64,000 nt of DNA from Trichosphaerium sp. ATCC 40318 (Eukaryota > Discosea > Flabellinia > Trichosidae). A model generated the notes under the pieces. That model did no database searches. It had not been told where the DNA came from and worked only from the letters and a program-made list of their open reading frames with translations. Below are positions 34,307-47,112 of this stretch, in pieces. The translations under genes and the position numbers were made by a program. The stretch is from the NCBI GenBank assembly GCA_038496445.1, contig JALMLS010000075.1, positions 355,435 to 419,434 on the forward strand. The letters run 5' to 3'. Every line of letters starts with the position of its first letter. Position 1 is the stretch's first letter.

Positions 34307-36724
34307 TTATTCCTCAGGTGTGCTTGTATCTTCTTTACTAGCAATATGAGATTCACTCGAATCTGATGAAAGAATAGATTCTGCTTCTGAAACTGATACA
34401 AAACTGCGTCCTTTTTTTAAGTCTGGCTTGCTACCACGTGATTTTTTACTAGTAAAGCTTCCAGCTGCAGCCTTGAATTTTCCAAGTTTTTTCAGCATAA
34501 AACTTTTCGGTTGAATTTCTTCTTCGTTTCTTGGAGTAAGAGGCTTTAAATCCTCTGGTATTTTATTAGCAACGTCAATGACTGACTGACGTCTCCTACT
34601 AGACACGGCAGCACTGCTATTTCTTGATCTACTGCCTGTTCCGGAAAAGGTGGTTTGACCTGGGTTATCTGGAGCTTGAACGTGAAACAAAATTCTTGTT
34701 GACTTTCTGAACTTTCTAAAAAACACGCGTTAGCTACCCACGCATCAATTTATACGTTATACAAACCACTTACGGTTGTGCTATCCACAGTGGAAAGAGA
34801 ACTATACCATTACCAAGGGCTGAAATAATAGCGAATATTAAAACTATTAAGTAAGGATTTGATTTTTGGTGAATGTAACTACACTCATCCATAGGCTTGT
34901 CATACAAACATTGTACATACTCAAGTGTTACCTCGACTATCTTTTTTGTACCATGTATATCTACCCACGCTCTTAGGCCTAGCACCAAGGCCAAAGCACA
35001 CCATAAAGCAATCAAAACTGATAAAACTGCAACTGTAATCTTATGTGACTTGTTGGCAAAAGCTTGTTTTCTGGTTACACCAAGCTATAAAAAAAAATCA
35101 CGTGTCAATAACATTGTTTGTATCAAAGCTGTCGAGTGAATTTGTACCTGACAACTTTTAAAAACGATATAACCAAAACAACACGTGGCAATCACCATTG
35201 AAGGGACAAGTGGGAATCCCAAAAAAATGTACCATCGATATTTACCCAGCGCTTTGAAAAGTTAGTTCTATGAAAAAAAGTGGCTGATGCTCACCATAAC
35301 AACTAAAAAACACTGACTCGATATCTCCTACAGCAAGACTTGTACTAGTAGTAACTAATGGAAGTAACCAGATGCAGCAATAGCTTATCTAGTGCAAAAA
35401 ATTAGCGAAAACTACAATGAAGCTCAGCACGCACAATCCGGAAGTATTTGGGTAAACTCTGTTGAAGAGTATTTTTACTTCTATTAAGGCTAAATACAAG
35501 CGTGATAGAGTGCACGGCCCAACATATAAACAGTTGAGTAGTCACAAACGTTACAATGAAGCCTACAATACAATTACAAATGTTAAAAACACAAAATATT
35601 GTCACAATACCAAATGTGTACCTTGTACTGTGCATGGCCAATGCTCAAATCCTTCTGCCTCTCGGGCATCATTTACACATATAATTTTCTTTGGTATTAT
35701 AGCTCCTAATCCACCAACAAAGGAAGCTATCATCGAATCACATATATAAATGATCCAAAAATGAGCACTGAAAGTAAAGTATCTATCAAAAAAAAAACTG
35801 TTAATTTACATCTTCTTTTGTGTCTTTCCGTACGTCTTGTTATTTGTCACAACGAGCAGAGAGAATAACTGAAAAGAAAAACCCATAGAACATACTACGA
35901 TCTGAAGGGTATACAGGGCATTCCATGACTTCATGCTGAAGAGAGGTGGCGGACACATGAAGCATTGTAGGTGCTCGCCGTTTGCTTTCGGATCAAAGAA
36001 GAGCGGCTCCGGACATTCGGTAGGGATGGAAACATCTATGGTAGTTAGCATGGCGTTAGAGTAACTTGATTAGTGGTGTACTGTAAGTGCCAGTGTCATT
36101 TCTACAAGTGGATGATACCAGCTCTGTATCGTTGCAATCTGGTTGCAACGAAATCAAGCTTAATTCTCTTTCGCAGGTCTTTGAAAATGCTGTACACTCG
36201 TCACCACAAGGTTTTACAGGTTCTGTGTGCCATTGTAAGTGTAAATAAGTGAAAATGGTCCATGTCGTTAACGAAGTGTTGTAGGAAAAGAGCAATCTCA
36301 ACTCCTTAGTTTTCAACGTACTTTGCGATCCATCACAAAGATTAAATGACGCAATACAAACAAAAGGCACTCCTACATTTACACATTCTGTAGAAGCTAG
36401 GGATAAGAATGGTTCAAGGCGAGAAGGCTCACTATGTAAGATATCAGCGTGTAAACGTATTAAAGATTGCCTGACGGCAATTGCATGAAATGCTGTTAAA
36501 CCGTATTTATACGCGCTTGAGAGTACTTACGAGTATAGTTCGTCCATTGTGCTATTTCGGAGAGCAATCAAAGTGCCATTTGCAATTATAGTATCACATA
36601 AACGCTCCCTACCACCTCTGTTGTGTAAATACGGACTACAATTTCGTTGGCCAAAAGACAGCCCGCATAGCAATAGTATAATCAAGCAATGGTTGTTTAC
36701 GCTCCACCAGAGCGTGCATTGCAT
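34307..36724 (-). CDS. Frizzled/Smoothened-like 7TM receptor with cysteine-rich ectodomain
   Basis: The ATG at 36724 opens a signal peptide (CLIILLLCGLSFG). The ectodomain has regularly spaced cysteines (NCSPYL, ERLC, CVNVGVPFVC, FNLCDG, CGDECTAFSKTCE, DCNDTE, SSTC), fitting a Frizzled-type CRD. The linker CPEPLFFDPKANGEHLQC and MCPPPLFSMKSWNALYTLQ leads into hydrophobic helices (IVVCSMGFSFQLFSLLVV, VTIFCVFNICNCIVGFIV, LIVLIFAIISALGNGIVLF and MIALWCALALVLGLRAW among them). A Ser/Lys-rich cytoplasmic tail ends TAA at 34307. Frizzled-like receptors without metazoan Wnt partners are known from amoebae and some fungi. The number of TM helices is inferred from about seven hydrophobic blocks and not every splice was checked. 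Confidence 0.72.
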
Positions 36725-37178
36725 TGTTAGACTGTTACTTTCCTTAATTGGTGCACTTGCGCTTGCACAACCAAACCAATCTAACTTAAGAAAATCGTAT
36801 CCCTGGCCTGTACACAACAACGCATGTATTAATAATGGTGCGCAAGTGTTATTTAGTATCTTAGGCCAGCAGGTGAATCACAAAACCCAAATTGACACAA
36901 GCTGTCACACTGAACGGAACTGTCGCCACACTTGAACTCAAACTAAGGCTAGGAAACGTACGATGCTAAAAATGCCTTTTATCCTCTATTTTTGTACGTT
37001 TCTTGAACTCCATCTTTCCACAAAATACCAAAAATCTAAATCTAGATGCTACCAAAAGCTTTTGCTATTTTTTAATGTACACTTTTTTTTTTTTTCATTT
37101 TCAGACAAACTAATGAGACCGAATAGTCCGTAGGGGATTTTAGATACTAGATTCCATTTTCCCTTACCACATGCCAAT

Positions 37179-39556
37179 CTATCGCAATGGTTTTGAGAAT
37201 ACAGGCTGCGTTGTAAACGAAACATGAATACTTCTATTGTCAAGGCAATTTTGAACTGTTGTAGTAAAAAAAGTTAGTGTACTGTACCACCACGTATGTC
37301 ATCTTTTTTTCGTACCTTCATTACCAACATGGGCACTACGATGTATATAAAGAGATTTCAAGCTCTTACAACCATCTAATTTTTTTATACCATCAACAGT
37401 AATATGTCTACAAAATCGAATATCCAATTCTTCAAGAGAACCAAAAGTTGATAAAATTTCAAGCCAATCATCAGTTACTCTTTCACATACATTGAAAAGA
37501 CATGCTTTACGTATATGGCTATGCCTCAGTAATGATAAAATATCAATATTCATACTACAAAGTTTTATACAGTGGTCGAACACCCTACCTCAAATTTATA
37601 AGCTTAAGAACGTTCCAAAAAAACAGCAAATCGTACAGGTCGGCAACAGGCATTGGAAGCCCAAAATTTGCACGTGTTATACCAATCTTCTTATCTAAGT
37701 CTGTACAAGTTGCCCATTCATTTAATTTTGTAGCTACTACATGCATTGCAAGCTCTCGTAAGGGGCGAGGAGATACTTGACCTAATGTAAAACAGTTAGT
37801 ACAATATCAAATGTTCTTTCCTTCATACCAATGCAACCAATCGTAAATTTCGAACTACACAAAATCTTTGTAATACGTGTATTATACAATTTCTCTACAA
37901 GTTTGGGCGTGAACTGATTTTCGTTACTATTATGACCCAACACATTTTCAGCTTGACATTAAATAATTAGACAAAATCATTTTCTATATTATTCTACATA
38001 CCTCCTTTACCAAAACTAAGTACATCACCTTCTTGCGTTAATATCCAAGATGTGTATCCATAAGCGAAAACATCAACAGCAGTAGTGATACCTTAACATA
38101 AGAATGAGAAAAACTCATAGAAAATCTCAAGAAAAGGCTCATAGTACTCACCTGGGATTAAAAACTCGTCATCTGCCAAGTTATGAGTTCTATGACCTGT
38201 ACCCAATTGTCCATACTTATTATTAGAACCCAAGGTATATACAGTGCCATTATCTTGATTAGTCAGCAAAAAAATGTCAAATCACGTGTTGCTTACCACA
38301 TAAAACCACTGAATGCGCTGCTCCTGATGCAACCTTTAGCGCCTTCTGACCACCTATAGGCAGCGAGAAAGGAGGCATATTAACTTGATAAAGTAAAACC
38401 TTTCTATCCTCTAACAAGCGACATAAGCTTCGAAAGCGTTTGGGACAAGATGCGTACCAGTCAAAAGCAAGTTATGATCAATACCACAAGAAACACTCAT
38501 TATACTCACTGTAGACGACTTTGGCGCTAAGAAGCGCCTGTGACGCGCTGCGCCACCAAAAAATACAAGCGTGCCATCTTCTGTTTAGTATACGTTAAAA
38601 CAATCGCAAATAAGGCGGATTGTAACAAGTACCTTTGAGTAGGAGCGAATGAAACGCACCGCAACTGGCATTTATGATTGTTTCCGTCTGTAAGCTTTTT
38701 ACAAACGTAGGCACCATCACACACGTCGGAGAGTTCTGTACAATTCCAGTTTGACCTATTTAAAGTTATTGGAAGCCAAATAGATAAAATAAATTTTAAA
38801 TAGACGCACACGCTGTGTTGTTGCCCCACGTATACACCAAGCCATCATCTAAGCGTTTTATTAGGTATTTGTAAAATAGCAGCTGTAAATCTGATTACCT
38901 GTTAACGCAATATTATGTTCATAGGCCGTGACCACTCTATTGATGAATACGCCTTCAGAATCAAATTTTTTAACTAAAGTAGGCGAACTAGTTCTGAAAA
39001 TTAGAATATACGGAAAAGAGAGGTATCTGACCTGCGTGGTTTAAGATCGTTATGTCCAAGGGTCCCATGAGCACCGTCACCCATACTGTAAACTTTTCCG
39101 GGCTCTAAATCGTAATAAGAATGAGAAAGGTGATCAAAGCTTTGTTTGTTTTCGAACTTTATTGGTTTATTATGAAGAAACATTACGTACTGGATAGAAA
39201 CAATACGTGATTGCTTCCACAGGATACATTATCGATCTTGAAACCATTGATACAAAAAACGGAAGGTCGCGGACTTGCATTACCCCAGCGCAATACGCAA
39301 GAATCAATGGGTATTGGTCCTTCTGAAGTAGCATCTGGAAATTGTCAGATGGTTTTGGAATAAAAATTGTTGTGCCTAAATTAGAGTGGTTCCACTTGTT
39401 GTCAGGGAGTTTTTTTCGTGCTCTATGCGGTCGTGCTTTTCTTTCAGAGGACGTAGAAGTTAACGCGTAGGCAGCGATCGCGGAGCCAACTACAAGCGCA
39501 CCGCATATCGAATACGTAACGCTGGTGTTTACACCTGTTAAAAAGGAGTCCAACAT
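37179..39556 (-). CDS. Membrane-anchored RCC1-repeat protein with C-terminal LRRs
   Basis: The ATG at 39556 is followed by a single hydrophobic anchor (YSICGALVVGSAIAAYAL) and a basic segment. RCC1-type blades follow: KVYSMGDGAHGTLGHND, VVTAYEHNIALT, GLVYTWGNN, LGSNNKYGQLGTGHR and AYGYTSWILTQEGDVLSFG. After RCC1, exons read SPRPLRELAMHVVATKLNE, then LRR units (RVTDDWLEILSTFGSLEELD, HITVDGIKKLDGCKSLKSLY) and VQNCLDNRSIHVSF to TAG at 37179. The final intron (GTACG...ACAG) joins in phase. RCC1 propellers act as exchange factors or ubiquitin-ligase adaptors. The combination with a TM anchor and terminal LRRs is unusual. Alternatively this could be two genes meeting near 37.9 kb. Confidence 0.65.
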
Positions 39557-39763
39557 TAATTTCTACCAATATTACGGTTCACAGGAAACCTGCAAAACGT
39601 CTGCATTCGAATATGTTGACAATAAAGCGTTGAACCGCAAACGGTGTAAAAAAGTAAAATGGGGAGAAATGTCACCAACGTGATTATCTTATTTTGCAGC
39701 TGCTAAAAGAATTGCCTATTATTGTGGTAGCCAAAACCACGTATCGTGACTTACCCTCTCACT

Positions 39764-42700
39764 ATGCACAATACTTTCGACAAAGAACAACAAAATGACA
39801 TGGACCAGGCGGTAGAAGTATGCGTACGCATTATTGATAACAACAAAGAGAATTACAGGTGCGATAATTGCGTTATACCGGCCAAATTTGTTGCTTGACC
39901 TGTCCCTCAAACCCGATATAGGGTAGTACGTCAAGCTGTACAAGGTTTAGTTCATCTTGCGTCTCGCAAGAGTAATATTCGCGCCCTCGCGGTTTCAAGA
40001 GTTTTACAGGTCATTCGTGACCCTGTGGCGTATAGGTACCATACCGCACCTCAGTGGGCATTATTTTAAGATCAAAACAAAACAATTCGTTAGATCAAAT
40101 CCGCGTCGCTATGCTGTAAAGAGCATTGGTTACCTGTGCTATAATGACGAGACATTTGTTGTACCTTCGGTTGAGCTGTTGCTCGGTTTAACAAAGAGAG
40201 AAAACGAACAGAGTCAGTATGTTCGTAAAGGGGGTAAGCGTTGTCAAAGAGCAGAATAAGCCTGCGACCAATTTTAACTGTTTAATTTGTACCCAAACAA
40301 CACAACGCCAGAAAGCGCTCTTTAGCGCGTGTTAAGAAGTTTTACATCTTAATGCAAATTTAGCGTACTGTGCTTTGAGCAGAATAGGCAGAAAGTACCC
40401 TACGTTTCAAGAGATGCTTGTGCCTATTTTTTTGCAAGGGTATAACGTAAGTTATTTCAATAGACAACTTCACAAAACCTCAAAAAAAGTGCTTTAATTT
40501 TGAACCAAAAGAAAAAGATATCAAACGTTTACTCTCGCTTAGGATAAGCGTTGCAAGAGAAGTATAAAGTGGGGTATTATCATTGGGTTGGGGCGTATGG
40601 CGCAGAGTAACGCGAAGCTTCGTTCTGAGTTCTCACAAGAGTGGATAAAGGTACCCATTTTGTTTTTGCTTTCTTTGACATGTGACATTTGACATTTCAA
40701 GTTTTTTTTTTTGAAATTCATTGTTCGACGTTTTGTTATTTACAAAGATTACAATAGAATTGTTATGCCAAGCATTTTCGGTTACGTTGGGCAGGTATCA
40801 AGGGACTAGGACATGCTGTTTGTCCAATTGGAAGTGCGTTTATTTCTAGAAAGGATCTTTGATTTTTTGATTTTTTGTTTTAACCACAGATGTCGTAAAT
40901 GATGATGTGCTGGAAGCAAAATGCTTTGAGATTGCTAGTGATTTATTAAGACATGGTGGAGAAGGCGAAGAGATATTGAAAGATCCGTATGTCTTTATTT
41001 GGTCGAAGGAAATTGAAACCTAATCAACGCATTGTTTGATACCTTTAAATGATTTTCATTTTAGAGAATGGTATAAACGAGAGAGTGTATATTTGGTCCA
41101 ATATGCTGCTGTACAAGCACTTGGCTTACTATTGCGATCTAATCCGAGTAACAAAGATAATTTTTTTTATTACCATTGAACTAACGTTAGAAACTTAGAC
41201 AAATGGTGGGCGAAGTTAACACCTATTTTTCAAAAAATTTTAAATGATAAAATCTATGCTGCTATGGTAAAATCTAGTGTACTTTTTACGTATGGAAAGG
41301 TTGTATATTATATGGATTCTGAAAATCCGTACTATATTGCTATAAAGGTACGACATTGTGACTGTCACCGCAAGAAAATCTATGTATTTTTACATCGAGA
41401 TGTTGTTGTTTTGTTTACCTTGTTTTAACTTGGCTTCAGGAACTTTTGTTCGAATTCAGCGGTATTGAGAATATCTTATATTCTGAACCTGCTACCTATG
41501 CTCTTTGTAACTTTAGCCTTGCCCATGCAGAGTTGGTATGTAACTTTTCTTTTATAAGTATTTTTTTCCTTTGTTTTGCTTGTTGTTTTTAGTTAATATC
41601 CTTTTGTCAAGTATGATCAAGTGAAGAGTTTAATCCGTCGTAAAATTGGAGCGCCACTTCGCCAAGCGACTGATAACTCTTTGACGTATTATCTAAAGAC
41701 ATGGTGCAAACTAATAGCAAGGTAAAAAAAAGATCACTTTGGAACAGAAAAAAATTAATGTTCTGGTATTAGGGATTATCATCCTGTTCTTAACATGTGC
41801 TCTGGAGTTATTTCTGTGCACTCTACTCATTTAGTTTCTATGAATAATTTTTCTAGCGCTTCACATGCTGGTGGAGAGCAAGAAGAAACTGACGTACGAA
41901 CATTATTGCGTTTTTTTTCTTTGGTATTTTTTTGCGTATAAGCAGTCATCATTTGCAATGAGTGTATTAAGGTAATGATTTTGTACAAGGTTGTTGATAT
42001 GTCTCGTATGCCTACAAATTCTATTTCAATCAAGGCAGTACAAGAGATTGCTCATAACGATAACAAACTTTTGGCTTTATGTACAGACTTTTCTTCTCCT
42101 GTTTTGGAGTCTGTGCTTCTCCTCACAAAGGATGTCTCTGTTTTCGATGATACACAATTTATTACAAACTTAAAGGTTCTTCTCATTGACTACAAGGTAA
42201 TTACTGGTATTCTTTGCGCTAATGATCACTAAATCTATTTTTTTTGAAGAAAAAACGAAATCTTCAGGATAGCGAGCGTATAAACCAAGATGGGTTGTTG
42301 CAACATTACAAAGAGCTAAAATCGATGCCACCATTATTAAAAGAGAGTGCAGTTACTCTTCTAAAATACCCAGAGATATTAGGTGAGCATAGCGTTTACT
42401 AGATTAGTAGTTTCTTTCAACACAAGTTCGTTGTTAACATAAGTATTTAGATAATCCTCTGTGGTTATCCAATGTTAAGTTCATGCTTTCTAACCATATT
42501 CAACACAATGGTGGTCAACAAAGACAACAGATTCAACATGCAGCACCAAGTCAAGCTCCAATTCAAGGTTACCAAACAAACGTTGCTGCTCCTCCACAAG
42601 CTCCTCTTATGATACAAAGTACTTAGTTGTTCTCTTAATATTTTCTAATGAATATTTAGATAACCATGTAGGTAATCAGCATATTATCACGTGCGTGTTT

Positions 42701-43706
42701 GTTATGTTCTAATTAGTTTTTTGTAAATGCTAATTTTGTTTCTCATTTAGCAATCAACAACTGCAACCTCAACAACCTGTTGCTCAGATGGGCGTAGCTT
42801 TAGACCCACAAATTGCTGCTCTTGCAAGTAATCTTGTTCAAAATATAACACAACAACTACATTACCTCACACAAACCTCAAATGCAGTGCCGAATGCGCA
42901 ACCGCATATGCCTGTACAACAAAATCATCAGTCTCGTCAACCACATCATATTGGTCAGCAACATAGACACATGCCTCCACAAATGATTCCTGGTGTACGA
43001 AACGGGTATAACGAAAATAGAGGCGGTCCAAGGCGGAACTTTGTGGCTACTAGGCAAGGATACAGGTACGCTTTTATCATTTAATTTAAAGAGTTTCTCA
43101 AACAGAATTTAAAACATAATATAGAGATGCAAATCAATGGAATGGTAATCAACGACATTCTGAACAAAGAAATCAAAGTAGAAAACGTAAAGCACAGAAA
43201 CAAACCAGGCATCAACAAAAAAAACCACGTGTTCAACAGAAACAAGAGCAAACAAAGCAACAGCATGGATCGAACCAAAAAAACAAGAAAGAGCAATTAT
43301 CTTCCCTTGCTGCACTGTATAAACCTAAGACAGAAGACAAGAACGCGCCTAAAACGAGCAATGTGCCTGTAGTTGGGAATGCAACGCGAGACAATGCTGG
43401 CACACCAAAAACGCCTTCAAAATCTTCCTCTGGTAGGCGTAGATCTTCCAGTACAGACAAGGGTTCTACGCCTGAAATTGTCCGTAAAACAATGAACGTA
43501 CCAACGCCAAATATTAGATGGAGTATGGGCGATGACGAAGACGATGAAGATGAGGTACGAGCATTTTTCAGAATATTTGCGGATAATGTGAGTCGCGCAA
43601 GGTCAACGATGAAGCAAAGCGATTTTTTTTTTGTTTTTTTGTAATTCACCGATTGATTAAACAGGATATTGACCCCTCGGCGATTGCATCCCTCATGGGC
43701 AACTAA
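39764..43706 (+). CDS. HEAT/ARM-like helical-repeat protein with Gln/Asn-rich basic tail
   Basis: The N-terminal exons give helical repeats: VVRQAVQGLVHLASRKSNI, ALAVSRVLQVIRD, then RRYAVKSIGYLCYNDETF (intron 40034-40093 joins in phase), ALSRIGRKYPTFQEML, KWGIIIGLGRMAQSNAK, LRWAGIKGLGHAVC, LVQYAAVQALGLLLRSNP, and several more through 42.4 kb. A 32-nt intron (39890-39921) removes an in-frame TGA. From 42.5 kb the protein becomes Gln/Asn/His-rich, then strongly basic (RKRKAQKQTRHQQKKPR), and ends with an acidic DDEDDEDED and IDPSAIASLMGN. The first exon junction is unresolved. Not assigned to a family; an RNA-processing scaffold is a guess based on composition and the adjacent CCCH gene. Confidence 0.6.
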
Positions 43707-43755
43707 GTACGTTATTTTCATGATATTTGTATTAAATTGTTCGTAGATTACGCGT

Positions 43756-45650
43756 ATGAACGCTCGAGGCTCTAGAAATAACAGAAATAGTAAATCTAGC
43801 GTAAAGCAGGCGAAGAAATCCGTTTTTTTACCACCACTACCACGGTTGGGCCCAAAGGTCAAGAAATGCGTTTTTCTGCCGCCCTTACCGCTGTTGGGAA
43901 GTAAAGGAACGAAAAGAAAGGCACAGGAGCAAAAACAAAAGCAACCATTACGCTCATGTACGTAACAATACTTACTCTGTTTGAACGTCACTTCAAACAT
44001 TGCATTTGCGTTTGTACCACTTACACTTAGAGTTTCTGTGTACTAACTTAAGTAGCACCAAAGGCGAAGCTAGCGTCCTCTCAGAGATTACCACTACCTC
44101 AACGAAAGTCGAAACCTAAGCTCAAACCTTCGAAAAAACGTGGTGTGTTCTTACCGCCTCCACCCAAGCTTATTCGACCTGCCTCTAAGAAGCTTGCGAG
44201 TAATGTATTCCTTGCTAAGCCACCTTTATTGACTACAAAAGAGAAGAACCAAGATGTTTCGACTACGCGCACTAAGACGCCGATTCCTAAAGCTTCTCAT
44301 CCGATTGCTAATCCACAGATGGGTAATAATAATGCTACAGTCACTGGTAAGCCTATCAAGCAAATACATTTGCAACCAGTTGAGGTAATAATAATTTAAT
44401 GTCTTTGATCGTTAATTTAAACTAATCACTCATTAGGTGGCAGCATGTCCAGTTCCAACATCAACTGGTGACCGAGTAATACCTATGAGACCTATAAATA
44501 GTAGAGAAAGACATCATAGGGGCAGTGATAGACGACATGAAGATAGAGATAGTCGAAACTATCGAAATGACACTGATAGAGTTGCACATCACAAAGATAT
44601 TAATTATCGCAGAGCTGAAAACGACAGACGTGATGGCTCCTATCGTGAAGCTGGCAATAGCCGTAGTTATACGCGGGATAGAAGAATCAGTAAACGAAGT
44701 GTTAAAGATAGGGATAGTAGGCGAGATAACATTGATTCTCGCGATAGCAGAGAAGAGAGAAGTAGAGGTTACAGTGACCGAGATAGGCGACACTCAGAGA
44801 CCGACAAACGTCACCATAAGAATGCTGAAGCACGCAGTGGTGGCAAGCCAGCATCTATTGTTAAACGTAGAGATGAGATTTGCAAGTTTTTTAGAACAGG
44901 TCATTGTAGGAGGGGAGATAACTGCACTTTTAGTCATGGTATGATTATTATTTTTGTTTTTCACAACATGTAATGTTATCCAAAAAAAACTCAACTTAGT
45001 CTTGTTTGTAGATTTAAAGAGTGAAGCTTGTTTGTATTTCAGGGCAGGTAATTGTACATTAGGAAGTGCTTGTAAGTACTCGCATGATCCAGCTGTAGTG
45101 CAAGCCGCTATAAAAGCAGAAGAAGACGAGAAACTTGCAATTATTCGTGCTGCTGAAAAAGAAGCCGAGAAGCTAGTACGTAGTCTTTTGTTTTCATCGT
45201 TGTCGCGACATGTGCCACTGATATTAACGAGTCATTTAGGCTGCAAAAACACCTGCACTTCCGCCTGCTTTACAAGCACAAATAGATGCATCAAAAGAAC
45301 TCTTTGTTACTACTGCATCGAGTTCTAGTGGTGGCTTGGAAACACGTGGTTATGTTCCTACAAGTATATCTGATTATGACATCGATGACCAGCCAGTTGT
45401 TACAGAGAAGGAAGAAGATGTGGAAAGCGTTCTTATAACACCTGGTGGTCACTCCGCTAGTAGTTCTTTGCTTCCTACACCCGGATCAATGTCAAGAACT
45501 TCAACTTATGTTAGTCCGTTTTCAAGGGTTAATTCTTCTCCTCTTGCACCGCCTGTTATACCTCAAGTTGTTAAGAAGGTAGAAAAAATAGTTGTAGAGG
45601 TTACACCTGAGAAGAAGTCAAGCTGGGAGTTGTTAAAGGCTGCGCAGTAG
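43756..45650 (+). CDS. CCCH zinc-finger protein with RS/RD-rich region
   Basis: Starts MNARGSRNNRNSK. It has four copies of a short motif (VFLPPLPRLG, VFLPPLPLLG, VFLPPPPKL, VFLAKPPLL) spaced along a Lys-rich region, then a long Arg/Asp/Ser-rich stretch. Two tandem CCCH fingers follow, both with C-x7-C-x5-C-x3-H spacing: CKFFRTGHCRRGDNCTFSH and CLYFRAGNCTLGSACKYSH, separated by an intron. A helical Glu/Lys-rich segment and a Ser-rich tail end in WELLKAAQ and TAG. The fingers and RD-rich region resemble ZC3H4/ZC3H6/ZC3H8 nuclear RNA-binding proteins, but the family match is by architecture only. About five introns. Starts 50 bp after the helical-repeat gene. Confidence 0.75.
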
Positions 45651-45864
45651 TTTGTAAAATAAACTTATGTTCGCATAAAAAGTGGTATGGTAACTTACAA
45701 GAAAGAAAAATCCACAAAGGAGAAAGAAGTTGGTGAGTAGCAAATTGATAGAAAAAGTTACACAATTAAATATGATTGTCGTCAAGAAAAGTAGTCTACG
45801 TCTTTTTTTTAATTTTGTGGTACTTTAAAGATCCACAGAAACTCTTTACTTGGCGTTTGTTTCA

Positions 45865-47112
45865 ATGGAACCGAGGGGCGACTATTCCGAACAAAATGAG
45901 ACCAAATTAATCGATACTGAGCTTTTAGACATACCAGCAGAGATACTAGCTCACTTACTATCATATTTGAAGCGTTCAGATCGATTTTCTGTATCTCAAA
46001 GTTGTAGAAGACTATTGGAGGTTATTCACCATCACGTTGGATACAGCTACATCGTTGTTCGATCTAGCGCCAGTTGTTCTCGTCTATCAAAGAGTCCTCT
46101 ATTAAAAAACACTGCAATAGTCTTTTGGAATGGCGGACAAGACTCTGATCTAGCTTTTCTCTCTGGGGTTTACTCTTTGACAGTCTACAGCAATAGTAAC
46201 ATTACAGATTCAGGATTGAACCATATTTCCGGTGTATCTAAGTTGACATTGTCTCATTGTACAAGAATTACAGACTCAGGACTACTACCACTTGTTGAAC
46301 ACCTCAAACACATTAACTTGTTCAAAAATTCTAAAATCACCCCAAATGGATTTAAACATCTTTCTGGTGTACCTAGCATATCTATACAAAACTGCACAGA
46401 TGTAAGAGATGAAGTACTTAGTGCATGGTCCGGTGTACATACCGTTGATGTGAGGTTAAACCGTTTCATTACAGACAAAGGTGTTTCATCTTTAGCTGGC
46501 GTACACACCATAGATTTGAGTTGGTGTAGACACATAACAGATACAGCTATATCTGCCTTAAGTGGTGTTAAAATCATTAAGCTCATTGGCTGCCAAGGTA
46601 TAACTGGCACGTGTATGAAGGACCTCAGTGGTGTACATACCATTGACTTATCAAATACAAAAGCAACAGACGATTGGATTACACCTCTTGCTGGTGTACA
46701 TGAGATCATCCTTGAAGAATGTGCGGGTATCACTGGGACGTCTATGAGCAGTCTTGTAGATACAAACACCATTATCTTGACAACATGTAACAGTTTGAAG
46801 GATTGGGTTGTTCCACTCTCTGGCGTACACACAATTGATCTTGGATACTGTTTGGGTATTACTAGTGCATCAATGGAGTGTATTGTAGACGCATACAATG
46901 TTAATTTATGTTACACAAATGCAACAGATGAGTGGCTTGTTCCTCTTTCTAAAGTCTCAGAAATAAAACTGGTGGGTTGCCATGGAATAACAGAAGAAGG
47001 TATTGATGCTTTAGTTAGCATACGTAAAATCACATTATCAAAGACACATAAGGTTTCAGACGAATGTATTGCTGCCCTTAAAGAAAGAGGTGTAAACGTG
47101 ATTTTGTCTTAA
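45865..47112 (+). CDS. F-box / leucine-rich-repeat protein A, intronless
   Basis: A single 415-codon frame (ATG at 45865). The N-terminal F-box reads LDIPAEILAHLLSYLKRSDR then FSVSQSCRRLLEVIHHHVGY. It is followed by about 13 LRRs of 21-24 residues built on the pattern LxGVHTIDLxxCxxITDxxxxxL (for example SGVHTIDLS, AGVHEIILEECAGIT). F-box/LRR proteins are SCF ubiquitin-ligase adaptors. The GVHTIDL consensus is unlike the CxxL LRR of animal FBXLs and is reminiscent of the NVHTL-type repeats of giant-virus and some algal/amoebal LRR proteins. Paralogous to the gene at 60356 (same SQSC...VGY post-F-box block). A poly(A) signal follows the stop. Confidence 0.85.
   Translation: MEPRGDYSEQNETKLIDTELLDIPAEILAHLLSYLKRSDRFSVSQSCRRLLEVIHHHVGYSYIVVRSSASCSRLSKSPLLKNTAIVFWNGGQDSDLAFLSGVYSLTVYSNSNITDSGLNHISGVSKLTLSHCTRITDSGLLPLVEHLKHINLFKNSKITPNGFKHLSGVPSISIQNCTDVRDEVLSAWSGVHTVDVRLNRFITDKGVSSLAGVHTIDLSWCRHITDTAISALSGVKIIKLIGCQGITGTCMKDLSGVHTIDLSNTKATDDWITPLAGVHEIILEECAGITGTSMSSLVDTNTIILTTCNSLKDWVVPLSGVHTIDLGYCLGITSASMECIVDAYNVNLCYTNATDEWLVPLSKVSEIKLVGCHGITEEGIDALVSIRKITLSKTHKVSDECIAALKERGVNVILS

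Noticed and set aside
39896-39898. In-frame TGA as possible selenocysteine codon in the helical-repeat gene
   Set aside because: A 32-nt intron (39890-39921) with GT...TATAG ends removes it and keeps the repeat frame, a simpler explanation.
43233-44000. 255-codon open frame on the minus strand
   Set aside because: Antisense to the Gln/Lys-rich end of the helical-repeat gene and the start of the CCCH gene; Phe/Cys/Leu-rich composition is what reversed Lys/Gln codons give.
46254-46898. Long open frame antisense to F-box/LRR gene A
   Set aside because: It mirrors the periodic repeats of the sense gene, has no start context or domain, and the sense strand has a convincing F-box and LRR array.
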